Source: Ruminococcus albus AD2013
Lineage (GTDB): Bacteria > Bacillota > Clostridia > Oscillospirales > Ruminococcaceae
Direction: 5' to 3'
NCBI RefSeq assembly: GCF_000526775.1
Contig: NZ_JAGS01000005.1
Span: forward strand, 124,001 to 188,000
Length of the DNA stretch: 64,000 bases
Shown: one piece after another, positions 25,544-34,819 of the stretch
How the letters are laid out: every line of letters starts with the position of its first letter
Position numbering within the stretch: the first letter of the stretch is position 1
Program-made: the position numbers and the translations under genes
The notes under the pieces: generated by a model
What the model saw: the letters and a program-made list of their open reading frames with translations, nothing else
The model's database searches: none
What the model was told of the DNA's origin: nothing

Positions 25544-27045
25544 TGAATTTTGATAAACCGGAAACAAGTGGATTAGATAACAGTGTTTCTGATATTGAAT
25601 CTAAAATGAAAATTTTGCACAGTGGTTTTGAAAGTTCAAAAAAACCTGAAGCTGGAGTTTTCAGCGGTGTAAATGAATCTATCGACAAAAATATTACAAA
25701 CTGGCTGGATGTTGATCTTGCTGAAAACACTGATTTATCTGCTTTTAGAAATACTTTTTTAGATACAGCAAAGCAAATGTATAGTGGAGAAGATCTTGGT
25801 GATGGAAAAAGGACGCTAGGACTGAAAGACATAGGGGCATGGAAGATAAATCCGGATGATTATTACAAAAATCTAAAACAACATTCAGGCTTTTCAGCAG
25901 AGGTCATTAGTACAGCAAAAGAGAATATGCAAGCGAAGATCTCAGGCTCAGGCATCACCACCTATCGTGTAGATGACCTTGCAGATAAAGCAATTAAAGG
26001 TATTGCAAAGAACGATCAGTATGTAGATAAAGTTCGCATAGACAGCAATGGAAACATTGTTGAAAGAGTTCAAGTCAAATTCGTCGGTAAAAATGGAAAA
26101 GAGTGCCTCGGATTGCTGAAATCAAAATCATTTGATAAATACTTCAATGATGGTGCAGTTGATAAAATGGAGATACCAAAAGATTATTATGATGATGTTA
26201 AGCAGCTTATTCCTGAAAAAATCGAAAAATTTGAGAAACAGTATCGGCATGCAGTAGAAAACGGAAACAGGGAGCTTGCTGAAAAACATCAGGCTTCTAT
26301 CGATAGGTACAATAAGATCGATCAGATGATCGAAAAGAGCACTGTTACTTCAAGCGAAGCAATAGCTGCTACAAAGCATCCGAAGATGTATACGGCTAAA
26401 ATATTTGCACAGGAAACAGCTCGTGTCGGCAACAAAGCCGGACTTGAAAGTGCTGCTTTATCAGCTTCGATCACTGCGTGTGTATCTACAGTTGACAATG
26501 TTAATAAGGTTATGGAAGGTAAAATAACTCCTAAGGAAGCATTTGTAGATGTTACTAAGGATACAGCAGCTTCTGGAGGGATAGCTTATGGAACACGTTT
26601 TATTTCAGAAGCTGTATCACAGACTATGGGTAAGAGTTCGAGTGCTTTGATAAGAAAAGTCGGAGGATCATGCCTTCCGGCAGCAGTAGTATCTTATGCA
26701 GTAGAATCATACGATGATATTTCTGATTATGCACAAGGTAAAATAGGAGGAAAGGAACTTGCTTATAATTTGGGAGAAAATGCGGCTGGTGTAGCAGGCG
26801 GCATAGCAGGTGGAGCTGTTGGTGGTATAATTGGCGGAACAGTAGGATGCGCACTTGCTACTGAAGCATATCAAACAGCCGTAGAACTTGGTGCGGAAGG
26901 AGCTGAGATCATTGCAGAAAAAGCACAGGATCTAGCATCCGGAGTAGTGGATACAGTTTCAGAAGTAGTACCAGAAGCACTTGACGATGTAAAGAATGCT
27001 TTTTCAGATTTTTCAGCTAAGGCTAAAATAAAATTACCTTTTTAA
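25543..27045 (+). CDS. glycine-zipper membrane-inserting protein, third operon gene
   Basis: 500 aa, unknown family. The first 300 residues are soluble and charged. Residues about 405-440 are a repeated glycine-zipper helix hairpin (AAGVAGGIAGGAVGGIIGGT), of a type found in pore-forming or membrane-associated effector proteins, followed by an Ala/Glu-rich amphipathic tail. A less hydrophobic glycine/alanine-rich region lies at about 300-380. The ATG overlaps the ATPase stop codon (ATAATG), implying translational coupling and a shared complex. It could be a substrate or a membrane partner of the ATPase; no immunity gene is obvious. Confidence 0.75.
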   Translation: MNFDKPETSGLDNSVSDIESKMKILHSGFESSKKPEAGVFSGVNESIDKNITNWLDVDLAENTDLSAFRNTFLDTAKQMYSGEDLGDGKRTLGLKDIGAWKINPDDYYKNLKQHSGFSAEVISTAKENMQAKISGSGITTYRVDDLADKAIKGIAKNDQYVDKVRIDSNGNIVERVQVKFVGKNGKECLGLLKSKSFDKYFNDGAVDKMEIPKDYYDDVKQLIPEKIEKFEKQYRHAVENGNRELAEKHQASIDRYNKIDQMIEKSTVTSSEAIAATKHPKMYTAKIFAQETARVGNKAGLESAALSASITACVSTVDNVNKVMEGKITPKEAFVDVTKDTAASGGIAYGTRFISEAVSQTMGKSSSALIRKVGGSCLPAAVVSYAVESYDDISDYAQGKIGGKELAYNLGENAAGVAGGIAGGAVGGIIGGTVGCALATEAYQTAVELGAEGAEIIAEKAQDLASGVVDTVSEVVPEALDDVKNAFSDFSAKAKIKLPF

Positions 27046-27135
27046 AATCAGATCTGCATAAGAACTATCAAAGTAAACTGATCATACGCTCGAACAGTAG
27101 AGACTATCGGGGTAGGGGAGTGAGGAGCATTCTGC

Positions 27136-27202
27136 CTTGACAAATCGAGTGGTCATCTTGACAAAATAGAGTGTCTGCACCTTGACAGAACGAGTGCCTG
27201 CG
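27136..27202 (+). repeat. three degenerate ~22-bp direct repeats
   Basis: Three consecutive units start with CTTGACA (27136, 27157, 27181) and share GAGTG 10-11 bases further on; units 2 and 3 also share CTGC. The consensus is roughly CTTGACANAANNGAGTG. They could be iterons, operator repeats or decay of a larger repeat. Confidence 0.6.
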
Positions 27203-27277
27203 TAACAAGATACGTTCACTATTGGATGACAAATAAGGGGAGCGGTAACATTGACTTTTATCCTATTTAGGCAAGAA

Positions 27278-27312
27278 GACTCCCACCTCTTAGGTGGGAG
27301 ATGAATTGCGTT
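27278..27312 (+). mobile_element. orphan tnpB-type end
   Basis: GACTCCCACCTCTTAGGTGG and the following GAGATGAATTGC form the hairpin and tail typical for the 3' end of tnpB guide-RNA scaffolds. No tnpA or tnpB is adjacent. Confidence 0.6.
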
Positions 27313-27547
27313 CCTTACTCACTGAACTTTTCACTTCGCTTATAGCATAAAATATTCAGTCGAATAAAATGGAGTGGCTAAAATACAGTGGATTTGGATA
27401 ATAAAGCATATTCTTGCTTTACAAGAGGGGAGTTTTTTAACAGAGCGAGAACACACGTTGCTTACGACAGTAGGCATAAAGAAGTTTTCAAGGAAACATT
27501 GTAAGACAGGTACAGCAAGCTAAATTATTACCGAAAGGGTGCTTACA

Positions 27548-27664
27548 ATGATTGATATGATTTACAATCTCCGTGTGGGTGATATTCACGCCGCTGAGAT
27601 GAGAGCTGCATACAAGGCAGGCTTCAAGGACGGCGTAGCGTTGATGCAGGAAGTCGAAAAATAA
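27548..27664 (+). CDS. 38-aa protein, DUF6809-like C-terminus
   Basis: MIDMIYNLRVGDIHAAEMRA followed by AYKAGFKDGVALMQEVEK. The GF.DGV.L..EV ending resembles the C-terminus of small DUF6809-type proteins that are widespread in Ruminococcus and Lachnospiraceae, but it is only 38 aa long and may be a truncated relative. GAAAGGGTG lies upstream of the ATG. A strong bidirectional terminator follows. Confidence 0.5.
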   Translation: MIDMIYNLRVGDIHAAEMRAAYKAGFKDGVALMQEVEK

Positions 27665-27690
27665 AGTATTCATACCATAGAGATAAAAAA

Positions 27691-27728
27691 AGAGTGCCAC
27701 TCTCCGTTCGGAGAGTGGCACTCTTTTA
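27691..27728. terminator. strong bidirectional terminator
   Basis: A 16-bp perfect stem AGAGTGCCACTCTCCG / CGGAGAGTGGCACTCT with TTCG at its tip, flanked by A-runs and T-runs on both sides. It ends the small + strand gene and the minus-strand defence operon. Confidence 0.9.
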
Positions 27729-27748
27729 TACATAGGTGATATTAAATT

Positions 27749-28516
27749 TTAAGCGTTTTCGATTTCTTCAATAAATTTGATAGTGTCTGCAAGTATTCTC
27801 ACAACATAAGAAGCTTCTCTTTTGGATAATAAATCATTATCATGTGCAAAGCTCTTATCATTTCGGATAGCATTATAGCTATCAAATAAAGAAATGCTCA
27901 TTTTCATAGCTTTCTTAGAAAAATCTGAACCGAATAAGTTGTTTTGATCGTAGTATTTAGTAAGATTACCCACAAGACTGTGAAGCGGATACAGTTGCCC
28001 GTCCGGCGCAGATACTCCAATGCCATGATTTTGGCAAATCGTTCTAAAATACTTCATCGAAAAAGTATGTAAACGATCTAAAACCAATACTGGTTCGTCC
28101 TTTGCCAAAGCATCATGTATATCTCGATAAAGTGTTGCAAAATCATCTCCTGTCTTTTCCGGCAGGGAAAAATCAGTACTAAGTTCTGACTCGCTAATGA
28201 TGAATTCGATATTTCTGACAAGATAACCACTTACTGACGGCTTGATAAACTTCTGGATCATCTCTGTAAGTATTTTTTGATTACGTTTTATATTTGTGAT
28301 GATACTTTTTGATGATTCAATAGTGAAATCGAGGGCTTTTTTGTTCCAGTTATCGCCACGCATTCCAGCGTAGTAAGCATATCCTAAATCATCATAATAG
28401 ATCTTACAGCTTTTAAGTAGGTTTGAAAGTTCTTTCTTTCCATTCAGGTCTAAAAAACGTATGATGCCTTGCTGAAAATTGTCAGGTAGAACATAAGTAA
28501 AATCATATTCGCTCAT
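27749..28516 (-). CDS. Abi_C-like abortive infection protein
   Basis: 255 aa. The C-terminal half has the Abi_C-type pattern: DRLHTFSMKYFRTICQNHGI (about 147-166), LYPLHSLVGNLTKYY, then YNAIRNDKSFAHDNDLL, an RN..S.AH motif resembling a HEPN-like RNase site. The N-terminal half is not recognised. It is the last gene of the operon that starts with the two modification/restriction genes (64-bp gap), so it probably works as an accessory or back-up killer of that restriction system. This is inferred from position. Confidence 0.75.
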   Translation of the reverse strand: MSEYDFTYVLPDNFQQGIIRFLDLNGKKELSNLLKSCKIYYDDLGYAYYAGMRGDNWNKKALDFTIESSKSIITNIKRNQKILTEMIQKFIKPSVSGYLVRNIEFIISESELSTDFSLPEKTGDDFATLYRDIHDALAKDEPVLVLDRLHTFSMKYFRTICQNHGIGVSAPDGQLYPLHSLVGNLTKYYDQNNLFGSDFSKKAMKMSISLFDSYNAIRNDKSFAHDNDLLSKREASYVVRILADTIKFIEEIENA

Positions 28517-28580
28517 TTTGATAATTCCTTTGCTTGTTTTTGGCTTTACCGATGTAAACTTTATATTGGGAGTAATTCAT

Positions 28581-31500
28581 TCAATTCTCATCAATTTCGA
28601 TAACTCTCATTGTCTTTTCGATAAACTCAACTTCGTTTTCATCCAATCCAAAATAGTCATAAAGTTTTTCGTCTGACCATTCCTGCGTAAAGTCCATTTC
28701 AGGAACAAATATAAAATTATTCTTTGATAAATGAACAGATGAGAATGTAGTCCTCAGCATAAAGCGTGCAAATTTTCCAATAAGAAAGCCAAAAAAGTTC
28801 TTAGCTTCTTGCTCCGTGTCAAAAAATGCAACATTTAAGTAGGAGAAGGTATCAACGACACCGGGCGGAAGAATTTGTGGACCAGAGATGGAGCGATAGC
28901 CGTTTTCAGGCTGAACACCACTCTCACCGCCTTGAGGTATCAGAATAGAAATCTTGATTTTGTACTTTTGTATAAGCTCTTGATTTTTTGTTACAACGTC
29001 AGGGCTGATATAATCTATTCCTTGACCATTAAAGCCCACACTATGGAGAAGCTGAATATCCCCAGGCTGATAATTTGGATGTCCTTTTTCTTTCGATGAT
29101 ATTCCAAATGTATCTAAAGCGGAAACGTGTTTGTCCCAGAAACCTTCTGCTTTATTCAATACTTTCTTTATTATAGAGATTGCCTTGTTTGAGCGAATAA
29201 TCAGTTCTCCAAACTCTCCTAAAGGTCTTATTAACCTATCTTCAGCACCGTTTTCAAGCTTATTGACTATTTCGCAGTCACCATCATGATTATTTGCCCA
29301 TAAAAAGTAGCATATTCCTCCAGCAATATCGACAGTTGGAAAACAATTTCTTGCATTATAAAAATCTATAAGGCAAGCCATACGTTTATCGTCGATCATA
29401 TCTTTACGGAATTCATTTAATCCCATTCCGCCATTATACCATCGTGCAGGAATAATCATTGATACATATCCGGGATTAATAACTTTGGCTTGTTGTACAA
29501 AAAGTTGAAAAATCGGCTTTGCCTGTGTAGCTGCCTTTCCATTTCCAATTCCTCCTGAAGTTGTAGCTTGATACGGAGGATTGCCGACAACAGCATCAAA
29601 TGTCATTTTATCACCCTTTCTATCCCAATAACTTGGTTTAAGAACTTTATCAACAAACTGTTTTTGTTTGTTCTGCATTGTATTTATAAGATCATCAAAA
29701 TAATGTGCATTTACAGGTATATCTCTGAATCCGACAAGAGTGCGCTTTGTTATGTACTTCGCCATTGGAGTTTTGCAAATAACAAAGATGTTCTCCCGAA
29801 CAGTCTGCTTCCAAAGTTCATTTTGCTTTTCAAGAGTAAGTTCATCTTCGGGATAATCGGAACATCTCGCTCGGAATAAACTGTAAACAACATATAACGG
29901 ATATAGACCTGTCTTTGAATTGATTTCAAGGATATGCGCTTTAGCGTTATTGAAAGTTTCGGCAGTAACCTGTCCTCGGTCAACAAATCTTGGCTGTTCC
30001 AGCATTTGAGCATTGACAGGTGGGTTTTCTTCATAAAAACAGTAACCACCAAGACAGTCGCTCATATGCATATTTACAACTCGCCAAGGAGTTAGCACAG
30101 TTTCTTTGTCAGGGTTCTTAAAGCAAGCAAAAAGCTGAGCAATCTGCATAACACGCTCAGTCGGAGCAAGTTCATCAGCCCCCATGACAGTATTTCTTAT
30201 TTTTCTGCCTGCCGCTACAAATATATCCTGATCGTAGTATTTCATGAACTGCTTGAAAACATCTCTTGTAACACCTGACGGCATAAACTCTGTCCATGAT
30301 GCTTCATCGACAATACTATCATCAAGGAACTTATCAAGCGTAAAGTCTTCTCCTATAGGGATATCTGCACCATATATAAGCAATGGCATACGGATAGAGA
30401 TTCCTCTAAGAATAGAAATAGCATTGTTGCGATTTTTCTTCTTTTCTTTCAGTTCGTCAAGTTTCGCCTGTTCTTCGGGAGTACGTTCCTTTTTGGGCTT
30501 TTTGTCAATTTTTTGCAGTTCTTCGTATTCTTCCTCGGTGAAGCCTTGTTTATTTATATCAACTTCCTTTGTTTTCTGCTGCGCCTTAGAAGTACCTATG
30601 ATACCTTTGAGTTTGTTAAACTCCTGCAAATCAACATCGTCAAGTTTTAGCAGCTCGTCATTATATAGGTTGGTATCATCAAAGCCGTTCTGAACAGCTC
30701 TTTCTGCATAGGCTCTCTTTAGTTGCTGCAGAAGTCTGTTTGTTTCATACTTCCGCATAGTAGTACCTTCAATAGAGATTACTGGGCAATAGTTTAGAAA
30801 TTCACCCATAATCTTTCTATCAGAATCAGTTGTTTTACCTGCTTTAGTAGAGAGCGTTACCGATTCTGCAACCATTTTCAATGTTCTATCTGGAGCAAAA
30901 TCAAAAACATAGCAATTATCCTTGAACTTTCCGTTTTGATTGCAAGGTGACTGAACACGAAAAATTGTCTGTAAGTAGTTTGCTGCCGATGTAGAGAACG
31001 AGCCAGCGAGCATAAATACGGCATTCCACTCTTTAACTGTAACGCCCGTGGTGAGTTTGCCACAAGAGAGCGTAATAGTATATCCGTCGTTTCCTGCATT
31101 TTTGATAGCGTTACGAACTTTAGCAAGTGCAGTATCAGATTTTTCTTCTTCATCACCGTCACCAGCAACATTGACAACATCAAAAAGTCCGAAAACTGGG
31201 TGCTTCTTCATCATTCTTTTTAGAGCCTTCGCTTCTTTAACACCCGGTATCATCCAAAGCGAGTGCCTGAACAGTTCACGATATTCTTTTGATGAATAGG
31301 GATACTGACTGTCTTCATCTTCTTTTGCAATAAGACATAGGAAGCTCCAAACATCATCAGCGTGTACAAAATCGCCAATCTGTGAACCTTCCGGAACAGG
31401 TTTGAAATCTCGACGTATATCACCTGTCCATACTCGGAAAAACTCGTGAAAGTTGAATGCCTTATCTTCAAGTTCTACATAGCGATTGCCAAGCAACTTA

Positions 31501-32603
31501 CCAAGATCGTAAACATAGATGTTCATTTTCGGCAATTCTTCATAGGGGTTAGAATCACCGAAATGCTCGTTGTCCCATTCTGCCTTACGGCGCTGTTCCA
31601 TTATGTAGTCCCAAGTGTAGACATTATTATCATAGTTACCAAGAATATTGAATGGTGTACCTGATAGAGCGAGGAATTTTGTGTCCTCTGTAACGATAGA
31701 ATTGATAACTTCTTCACCAAGTGCTGTTGTAGTCCCTTCGTGTGCTTCGTCAACAATAACACAATCCCATTTTGTACTGAAAACAATGTCATTTTTTATA
31801 TGCTTACCGCCGACTTGCTCTGATCCTCTTAAATCCTGAATCGAAGCAAAATAGATAAAGTTTTTTCCGCTTTTCAACAGCTTTTCTATTGTAAATCCGT
31901 TACTTTTAGAGCCGTATTCAAAGTCATCCTCATGATAGAATATCTTTTTATAATCCTCGTACCAGCCACTATCAACAACAGGTCTGTGCGTGATAATAAT
32001 AGTTTTTCCAAATTTCATTTTTCGGATAACCTCAAGCGCACTAAGTGTTTTGCCAAAACGCATCTTGGCATTCCATAACATTCTATTACCTGTTTTAAAT
32101 TCTGCTATTGTTGCCTTAATAGCTTCAAGCTGCTCAGGACGAAAGACAATAGGCGTAAATGTAATACCAGTTTCAGACGGGTTAAGGGTCGGTCTGAACT
32201 GCTTAACCGCTTCAATAGCTCTTATAGCGGTATCAAGATCAACCTTGAACCATTCCTTTGCCTTTGTATCTTTAACAATAGCTTTTTCAATACCTGAATT
32301 GGTTAGGACATTGTGTACATCATAGTCTCGGAATATCTTCAAAGAACCATTTTCTATTCTAATTGCAAGCTCTGTATGTAAGAGTTCATACTGTACTCCT
32401 GCGGTATTCGTATATGAGTCAATACGTTTCTTAGCCGCCTGATTAAGCTGGCGACAATTAGGAGGTAATCGGTCAATGCTATCGTCTGTCTTGATCGTAG
32501 CTTCACCGATTTTCAAAATGTCTTTGTGTTTATCATCGTTTATTCTGAAAATATAAATCAGTTTATACGAGAACGAACTTTCAAATCTTTTTGAATCAGT
32601 CAT
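28581..32603 (-). CDS. GIY-YIG-like / helicase / Eco57I-type adenine methylase fusion
   Basis: 1340 aa. The N-terminus (KLIYIFRINDDKHKD, ILKIGEAT) resembles a GIY-YIG (T5orf172-type) nuclease. It is followed by a superfamily 2 helicase with motif I RFGKT near 180, DEAH in CVIVDEAHEG near 286 and LSGTPFN near 314. Near residue 1007 stands the N6-adenine methylase catalytic motif GNPPYQATT, followed by an Eco57I-type domain. It is thus a single-chain restriction enzyme with nuclease, translocase and methylase (type IIG/ISP-like). The AdoMet motif before NPPY is hard to find here, while the partner gene immediately upstream carries motifs X and I. The stop of that partner is 1 base from this ATG. 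Confidence 0.85.
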   Translation of the reverse strand: MTDSKRFESSFSYKLIYIFRINDDKHKDILKIGEATIKTDDSIDRLPPNCRQLNQAAKKRIDSYTNTAGVQYELLHTELAIRIENGSLKIFRDYDVHNVLTNSGIEKAIVKDTKAKEWFKVDLDTAIRAIEAVKQFRPTLNPSETGITFTPIVFRPEQLEAIKATIAEFKTGNRMLWNAKMRFGKTLSALEVIRKMKFGKTIIITHRPVVDSGWYEDYKKIFYHEDDFEYGSKSNGFTIEKLLKSGKNFIYFASIQDLRGSEQVGGKHIKNDIVFSTKWDCVIVDEAHEGTTTALGEEVINSIVTEDTKFLALSGTPFNILGNYDNNVYTWDYIMEQRRKAEWDNEHFGDSNPYEELPKMNIYVYDLGKLLGNRYVELEDKAFNFHEFFRVWTGDIRRDFKPVPEGSQIGDFVHADDVWSFLCLIAKEDEDSQYPYSSKEYRELFRHSLWMIPGVKEAKALKRMMKKHPVFGLFDVVNVAGDGDEEEKSDTALAKVRNAIKNAGNDGYTITLSCGKLTTGVTVKEWNAVFMLAGSFSTSAANYLQTIFRVQSPCNQNGKFKDNCYVFDFAPDRTLKMVAESVTLSTKAGKTTDSDRKIMGEFLNYCPVISIEGTTMRKYETNRLLQQLKRAYAERAVQNGFDDTNLYNDELLKLDDVDLQEFNKLKGIIGTSKAQQKTKEVDINKQGFTEEEYEELQKIDKKPKKERTPEEQAKLDELKEKKKNRNNAISILRGISIRMPLLIYGADIPIGEDFTLDKFLDDSIVDEASWTEFMPSGVTRDVFKQFMKYYDQDIFVAAGRKIRNTVMGADELAPTERVMQIAQLFACFKNPDKETVLTPWRVVNMHMSDCLGGYCFYEENPPVNAQMLEQPRFVDRGQVTAETFNNAKAHILEINSKTGLYPLYVVYSLFRARCSDYPEDELTLEKQNELWKQTVRENIFVICKTPMAKYITKRTLVGFRDIPVNAHYFDDLINTMQNKQKQFVDKVLKPSYWDRKGDKMTFDAVVGNPPYQATTSGGIGNGKAATQAKPIFQLFVQQAKVINPGYVSMIIPARWYNGGMGLNEFRKDMIDDKRMACLIDFYNARNCFPTVDIAGGICYFLWANNHDGDCEIVNKLENGAEDRLIRPLGEFGELIIRSNKAISIIKKVLNKAEGFWDKHVSALDTFGISSKEKGHPNYQPGDIQLLHSVGFNGQGIDYISPDVVTKNQELIQKYKIKISILIPQGGESGVQPENGYRSISGPQILPPGVVDTFSYLNVAFFDTEQEAKNFFGFLIGKFARFMLRTTFSSVHLSKNNFIFVPEMDFTQEWSDEKLYDYFGLDENEVEFIEKTMRVIEIDEN

Positions 32604-32604
32604 C

Positions 32605-33558
32605 TCATCTTCCCCCTTTATCGATGAGTGTTTTATATTTCACATACTCTTTATTTGTCCAATCACGAATTATGCAAGGTACAGCATCCTTTTCTTCCTC
32701 GGTATCATCTCCCATATCAAAAAGTGTCATCTGCACATATTCTTCCTGATGTTCCATTTCACTATATGGGGCGGTATAAGTCAAACCGTCCATCTGCCAT
32801 ACGTTCCATGATATAATATAAGCAATTTGACGCAATTCAGGAATAGTAGGCTTTCTATTCCATTTGTTTTTCATATAATCAATAAATGTGAATAACAAGT
32901 TTTCTCTTGCCAATAATAAATTATCGCCTTGATATTCAAAACCATATATACTTTGGTATGCTTTTTTTACCCAATCGAGCCAATCCGCTTCATTTTCAGT
33001 ATTCTCATCAATCACACGCAATTTACGATCCAATAAACCTATACGTTTATGAACATCTGAAATTGGTTTGCCTGTTACTGTATCATACCTACTAACAAGA
33101 TATGGAGCTTCTCCGCAAGTGATTTCTAATCTTTTGGCTCTGACATAATCCTGCCATGTTTTTTTGGGCTTGGCAGGAAATTTAATCTTGGTTCTTGTTG
33201 CTCTCCATTTCTTTTCTGATGTTGTATTGAATACATCAGGTCTACCAAACCACTGTTCATCAACAAGATTATTTTGAGCATTACATATCCAAGAGGGTGT
33301 GAAAACTTCTGCCTTATCTCTTGTGCGGCTGTTTTGCATATGTTTGGCTTTTGTAACACGAGGCTTTATAAGTCCACTATATTGCCCAGTGATTTGCTCT
33401 ACTGTTATTTCGCATTCGGGAGCATAATACTCGCCGTATTCTACATAGTCGGTTGTTGCCCATACAATATTCCGTTTGGTAGAATTATCGTATAGCAACA
33501 GTTTTAGGAGCTGCAAATCAAGGTTCTGAATACTATCTTCCATAATTTCTATCCCCAC
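32605..33558 (-). CDS. restriction-system methylase subunit carrying motifs X and I
   Basis: 317 aa. RDKAEVFTPSWICN (about 98-111) is the FxP-type motif X of gamma-class N6-adenine methylases, and LEITCGEAPYLVSRYD is the motif I-like AdoMet-binding loop. The catalytic NPPY is absent here but present in the 1340-aa protein encoded next, so the two polypeptides probably make one methyltransferase. Start GTG at 33558 is supported by AAGGAG 8 nt upstream; an ATG five codons later is possible. First gene of the three-gene operon. Confidence 0.75.
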   Translation of the reverse strand: MGIEIMEDSIQNLDLQLLKLLLYDNSTKRNIVWATTDYVEYGEYYAPECEITVEQITGQYSGLIKPRVTKAKHMQNSRTRDKAEVFTPSWICNAQNNLVDEQWFGRPDVFNTTSEKKWRATRTKIKFPAKPKKTWQDYVRAKRLEITCGEAPYLVSRYDTVTGKPISDVHKRIGLLDRKLRVIDENTENEADWLDWVKKAYQSIYGFEYQGDNLLLARENLLFTFIDYMKNKWNRKPTIPELRQIAYIISWNVWQMDGLTYTAPYSEMEHQEEYVQMTLFDMGDDTEEEKDAVPCIIRDWTNKEYVKYKTLIDKGGR

Positions 33559-33798
33559 AAGCTCAACTCCTTGTTACGATTACTAACATAATGATACAAT
33601 TATTCAAGTATATTATACCACAAATACTGCGGTGTTTCAAGACCTAATTACATTTCCAAAGAGAAAAAGAATAAAAACCATACTATCCCATAAACCTTAG
33701 TCTAACGGCACGCTCAAAAATCGTTTTATACAATTCATTATAGAAATTGTGGGACACACCACAAAAAGCAGATAATCTATTGAAACAGTATAACCGCA

Positions 33799-33840
33799 AG
33801 CCCTCGGAAATGCTCTGTAAGCGTTTCTGAGGGCTTTTCT
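33799..33840 (+). terminator. hairpin with T-run
   Basis: Stem AGCCCTCGGAAA / TTTCTGAGGGCT (one mismatch) followed by TTTCTTTTT on the + strand. Confidence 0.65.
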
Positions 33841-34158
33841 TTTTCAGCGGTTAAGTTTTGGTGGACGGTTGTGATGGGCTTTTCCGTTCCGCTGACGGCT
33901 ATCATCATGCAGAAGTCTGCTCGGTGATCCTCCTCAATTTTTTCATGATTATTTTTGTGTTTGGAACTTGAAATCATGGAGTAACGTCTACCAGCATTTG
34001 TACTTTATTCTATTGTTTGCGAAAAAAGGCTGTTTTACATCACTTTCAATGTTTTAACTTCGCTTTTCTTTATCTTTTGTTTCCTACGATTTTATAACTT
34101 TAAAGACCAGCGACAGACAAAATCAAATTGGCGTACTTCTGTTATTATCATTTAAAAT

Positions 34159-34236
34159 CACGGAATACATTTTTGAACACCGTGAATCAGTTCAACCACG
34201 GAAACCGTTTTTGATTACCGTGAAATAACATAACGG
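34159..34236. repeat. 38-bp tandem repeat with CACGG/CCGTG dyads
   Basis: Two units begin at 34159 and 34197 (CACGGAA..TTTTTGA..ACCGTGAA), and the start of a third follows at 34233. Each unit is also an inverted repeat. The array ends 12 bp before the start of the next gene, so it could be an operator or an attenuating hairpin pair. Confidence 0.75.
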
Positions 34237-34247
34237 AAGTAATAACC

Positions 34248-34664
34248 ATGAGCAGATACACAAGTGAACAGACCGCATACAGCCAACTGAAAAAGAAATA
34301 CGTTCCGCTGTGGAGACTGGACACCAATACCGTGACTGTCACCCACTTCAACATTGGCACTCAAACCGAGGAGTGCAAGACATATAACACCGATTTCATC
34401 AGGTATCATCTTCATTTCTCTGACAGCCATTGTCCCGACAGGCTTCGCAGGCTCGTAAACGAGGGCAAGATCATTCAGTACCTTGATGATATAGAGCAGA
34501 AAGACAGCGAAGCTATCTCACGCCAGGTAGAGCTTTGGAAGCAGACCGATAGTTGCTATCAGAAAGCTGTCCTCAACAGTGATGCCGAGAAGATGCTCGG
34601 TCTGGAGAAATGCTTCGTCTATATGGCGAGAGAAGTGGTGTTTGAGTGTATGGTTTATATCTGA
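34248..34664 (+). CDS. hypothetical protein, 138 aa
   Basis: A soluble protein of unknown family, starting MSRYTSEQTAYSQLKKKYVP and rich in aromatic and charged residues. No catalytic motif is visible. The ATG lies immediately after the 38-bp tandem repeat and has GGAAG upstream. It is followed by a separate promoter for the AIPR gene, so it is a single-gene unit. Confidence 0.65.
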   Translation: MSRYTSEQTAYSQLKKKYVPLWRLDTNTVTVTHFNIGTQTEECKTYNTDFIRYHLHFSDSHCPDRLRRLVNEGKIIQYLDDIEQKDSEAISRQVELWKQTDSCYQKAVLNSDAEKMLGLEKCFVYMAREVVFECMVYI

Positions 34665-34733
34665 GATCAGACGGCTATGCCTTCGAATGCAGACAATTAA
34701 TTGTGACTTGTTACTATTATTGCAGAGGATATA

Positions 34734-34762
34734 TTGACAATATATTAATATTATGCTATAAT
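34734..34762 (+). promoter_or_regulatory. promoter of the AIPR gene
   Basis: TTGACA at 34734-34739, a 17-bp spacer ending in TGC, and TATAAT at 34757-34762 (consensus -35, spacer and extended -10). Confidence 0.9.
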
Positions 34763-34819
34763 AATGTTGATATTATGTAGTATATTGTTATTTTGATGTA
34801 CATTATAAAGGAGTATAAA

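Larger units (their letters stand above)
27046..27547. other. intergenic region with repeats and an orphan IS605 end
   Basis: No gene is seen over about 500 bp. The region holds three imperfect direct repeats (27136-27202) and a solo tnpB-type end (27278-27310), listed separately. No terminator is obvious just after the ATPase operon. Confidence 0.5.
33559..34247. other. intergenic region between the R-M operon and the next gene
   Basis: No convincing gene. A strong terminator-like hairpin lies at 33799-33840 and a 38-bp tandem repeat with CACGG/CCGTG dyads at 34159-34236. A short minus-strand frame across 33777-33977 overlaps the hairpin and was not accepted. Confidence 0.5.

Noticed and set aside
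33777..33977. Short minus-strand frame with KPITTVHQNL, slightly reminiscent of TnpW-type proteins
   Set aside because: Overlaps a strong hairpin terminator, its ribosome binding site is too far from the ATG, and the similarity is too short.
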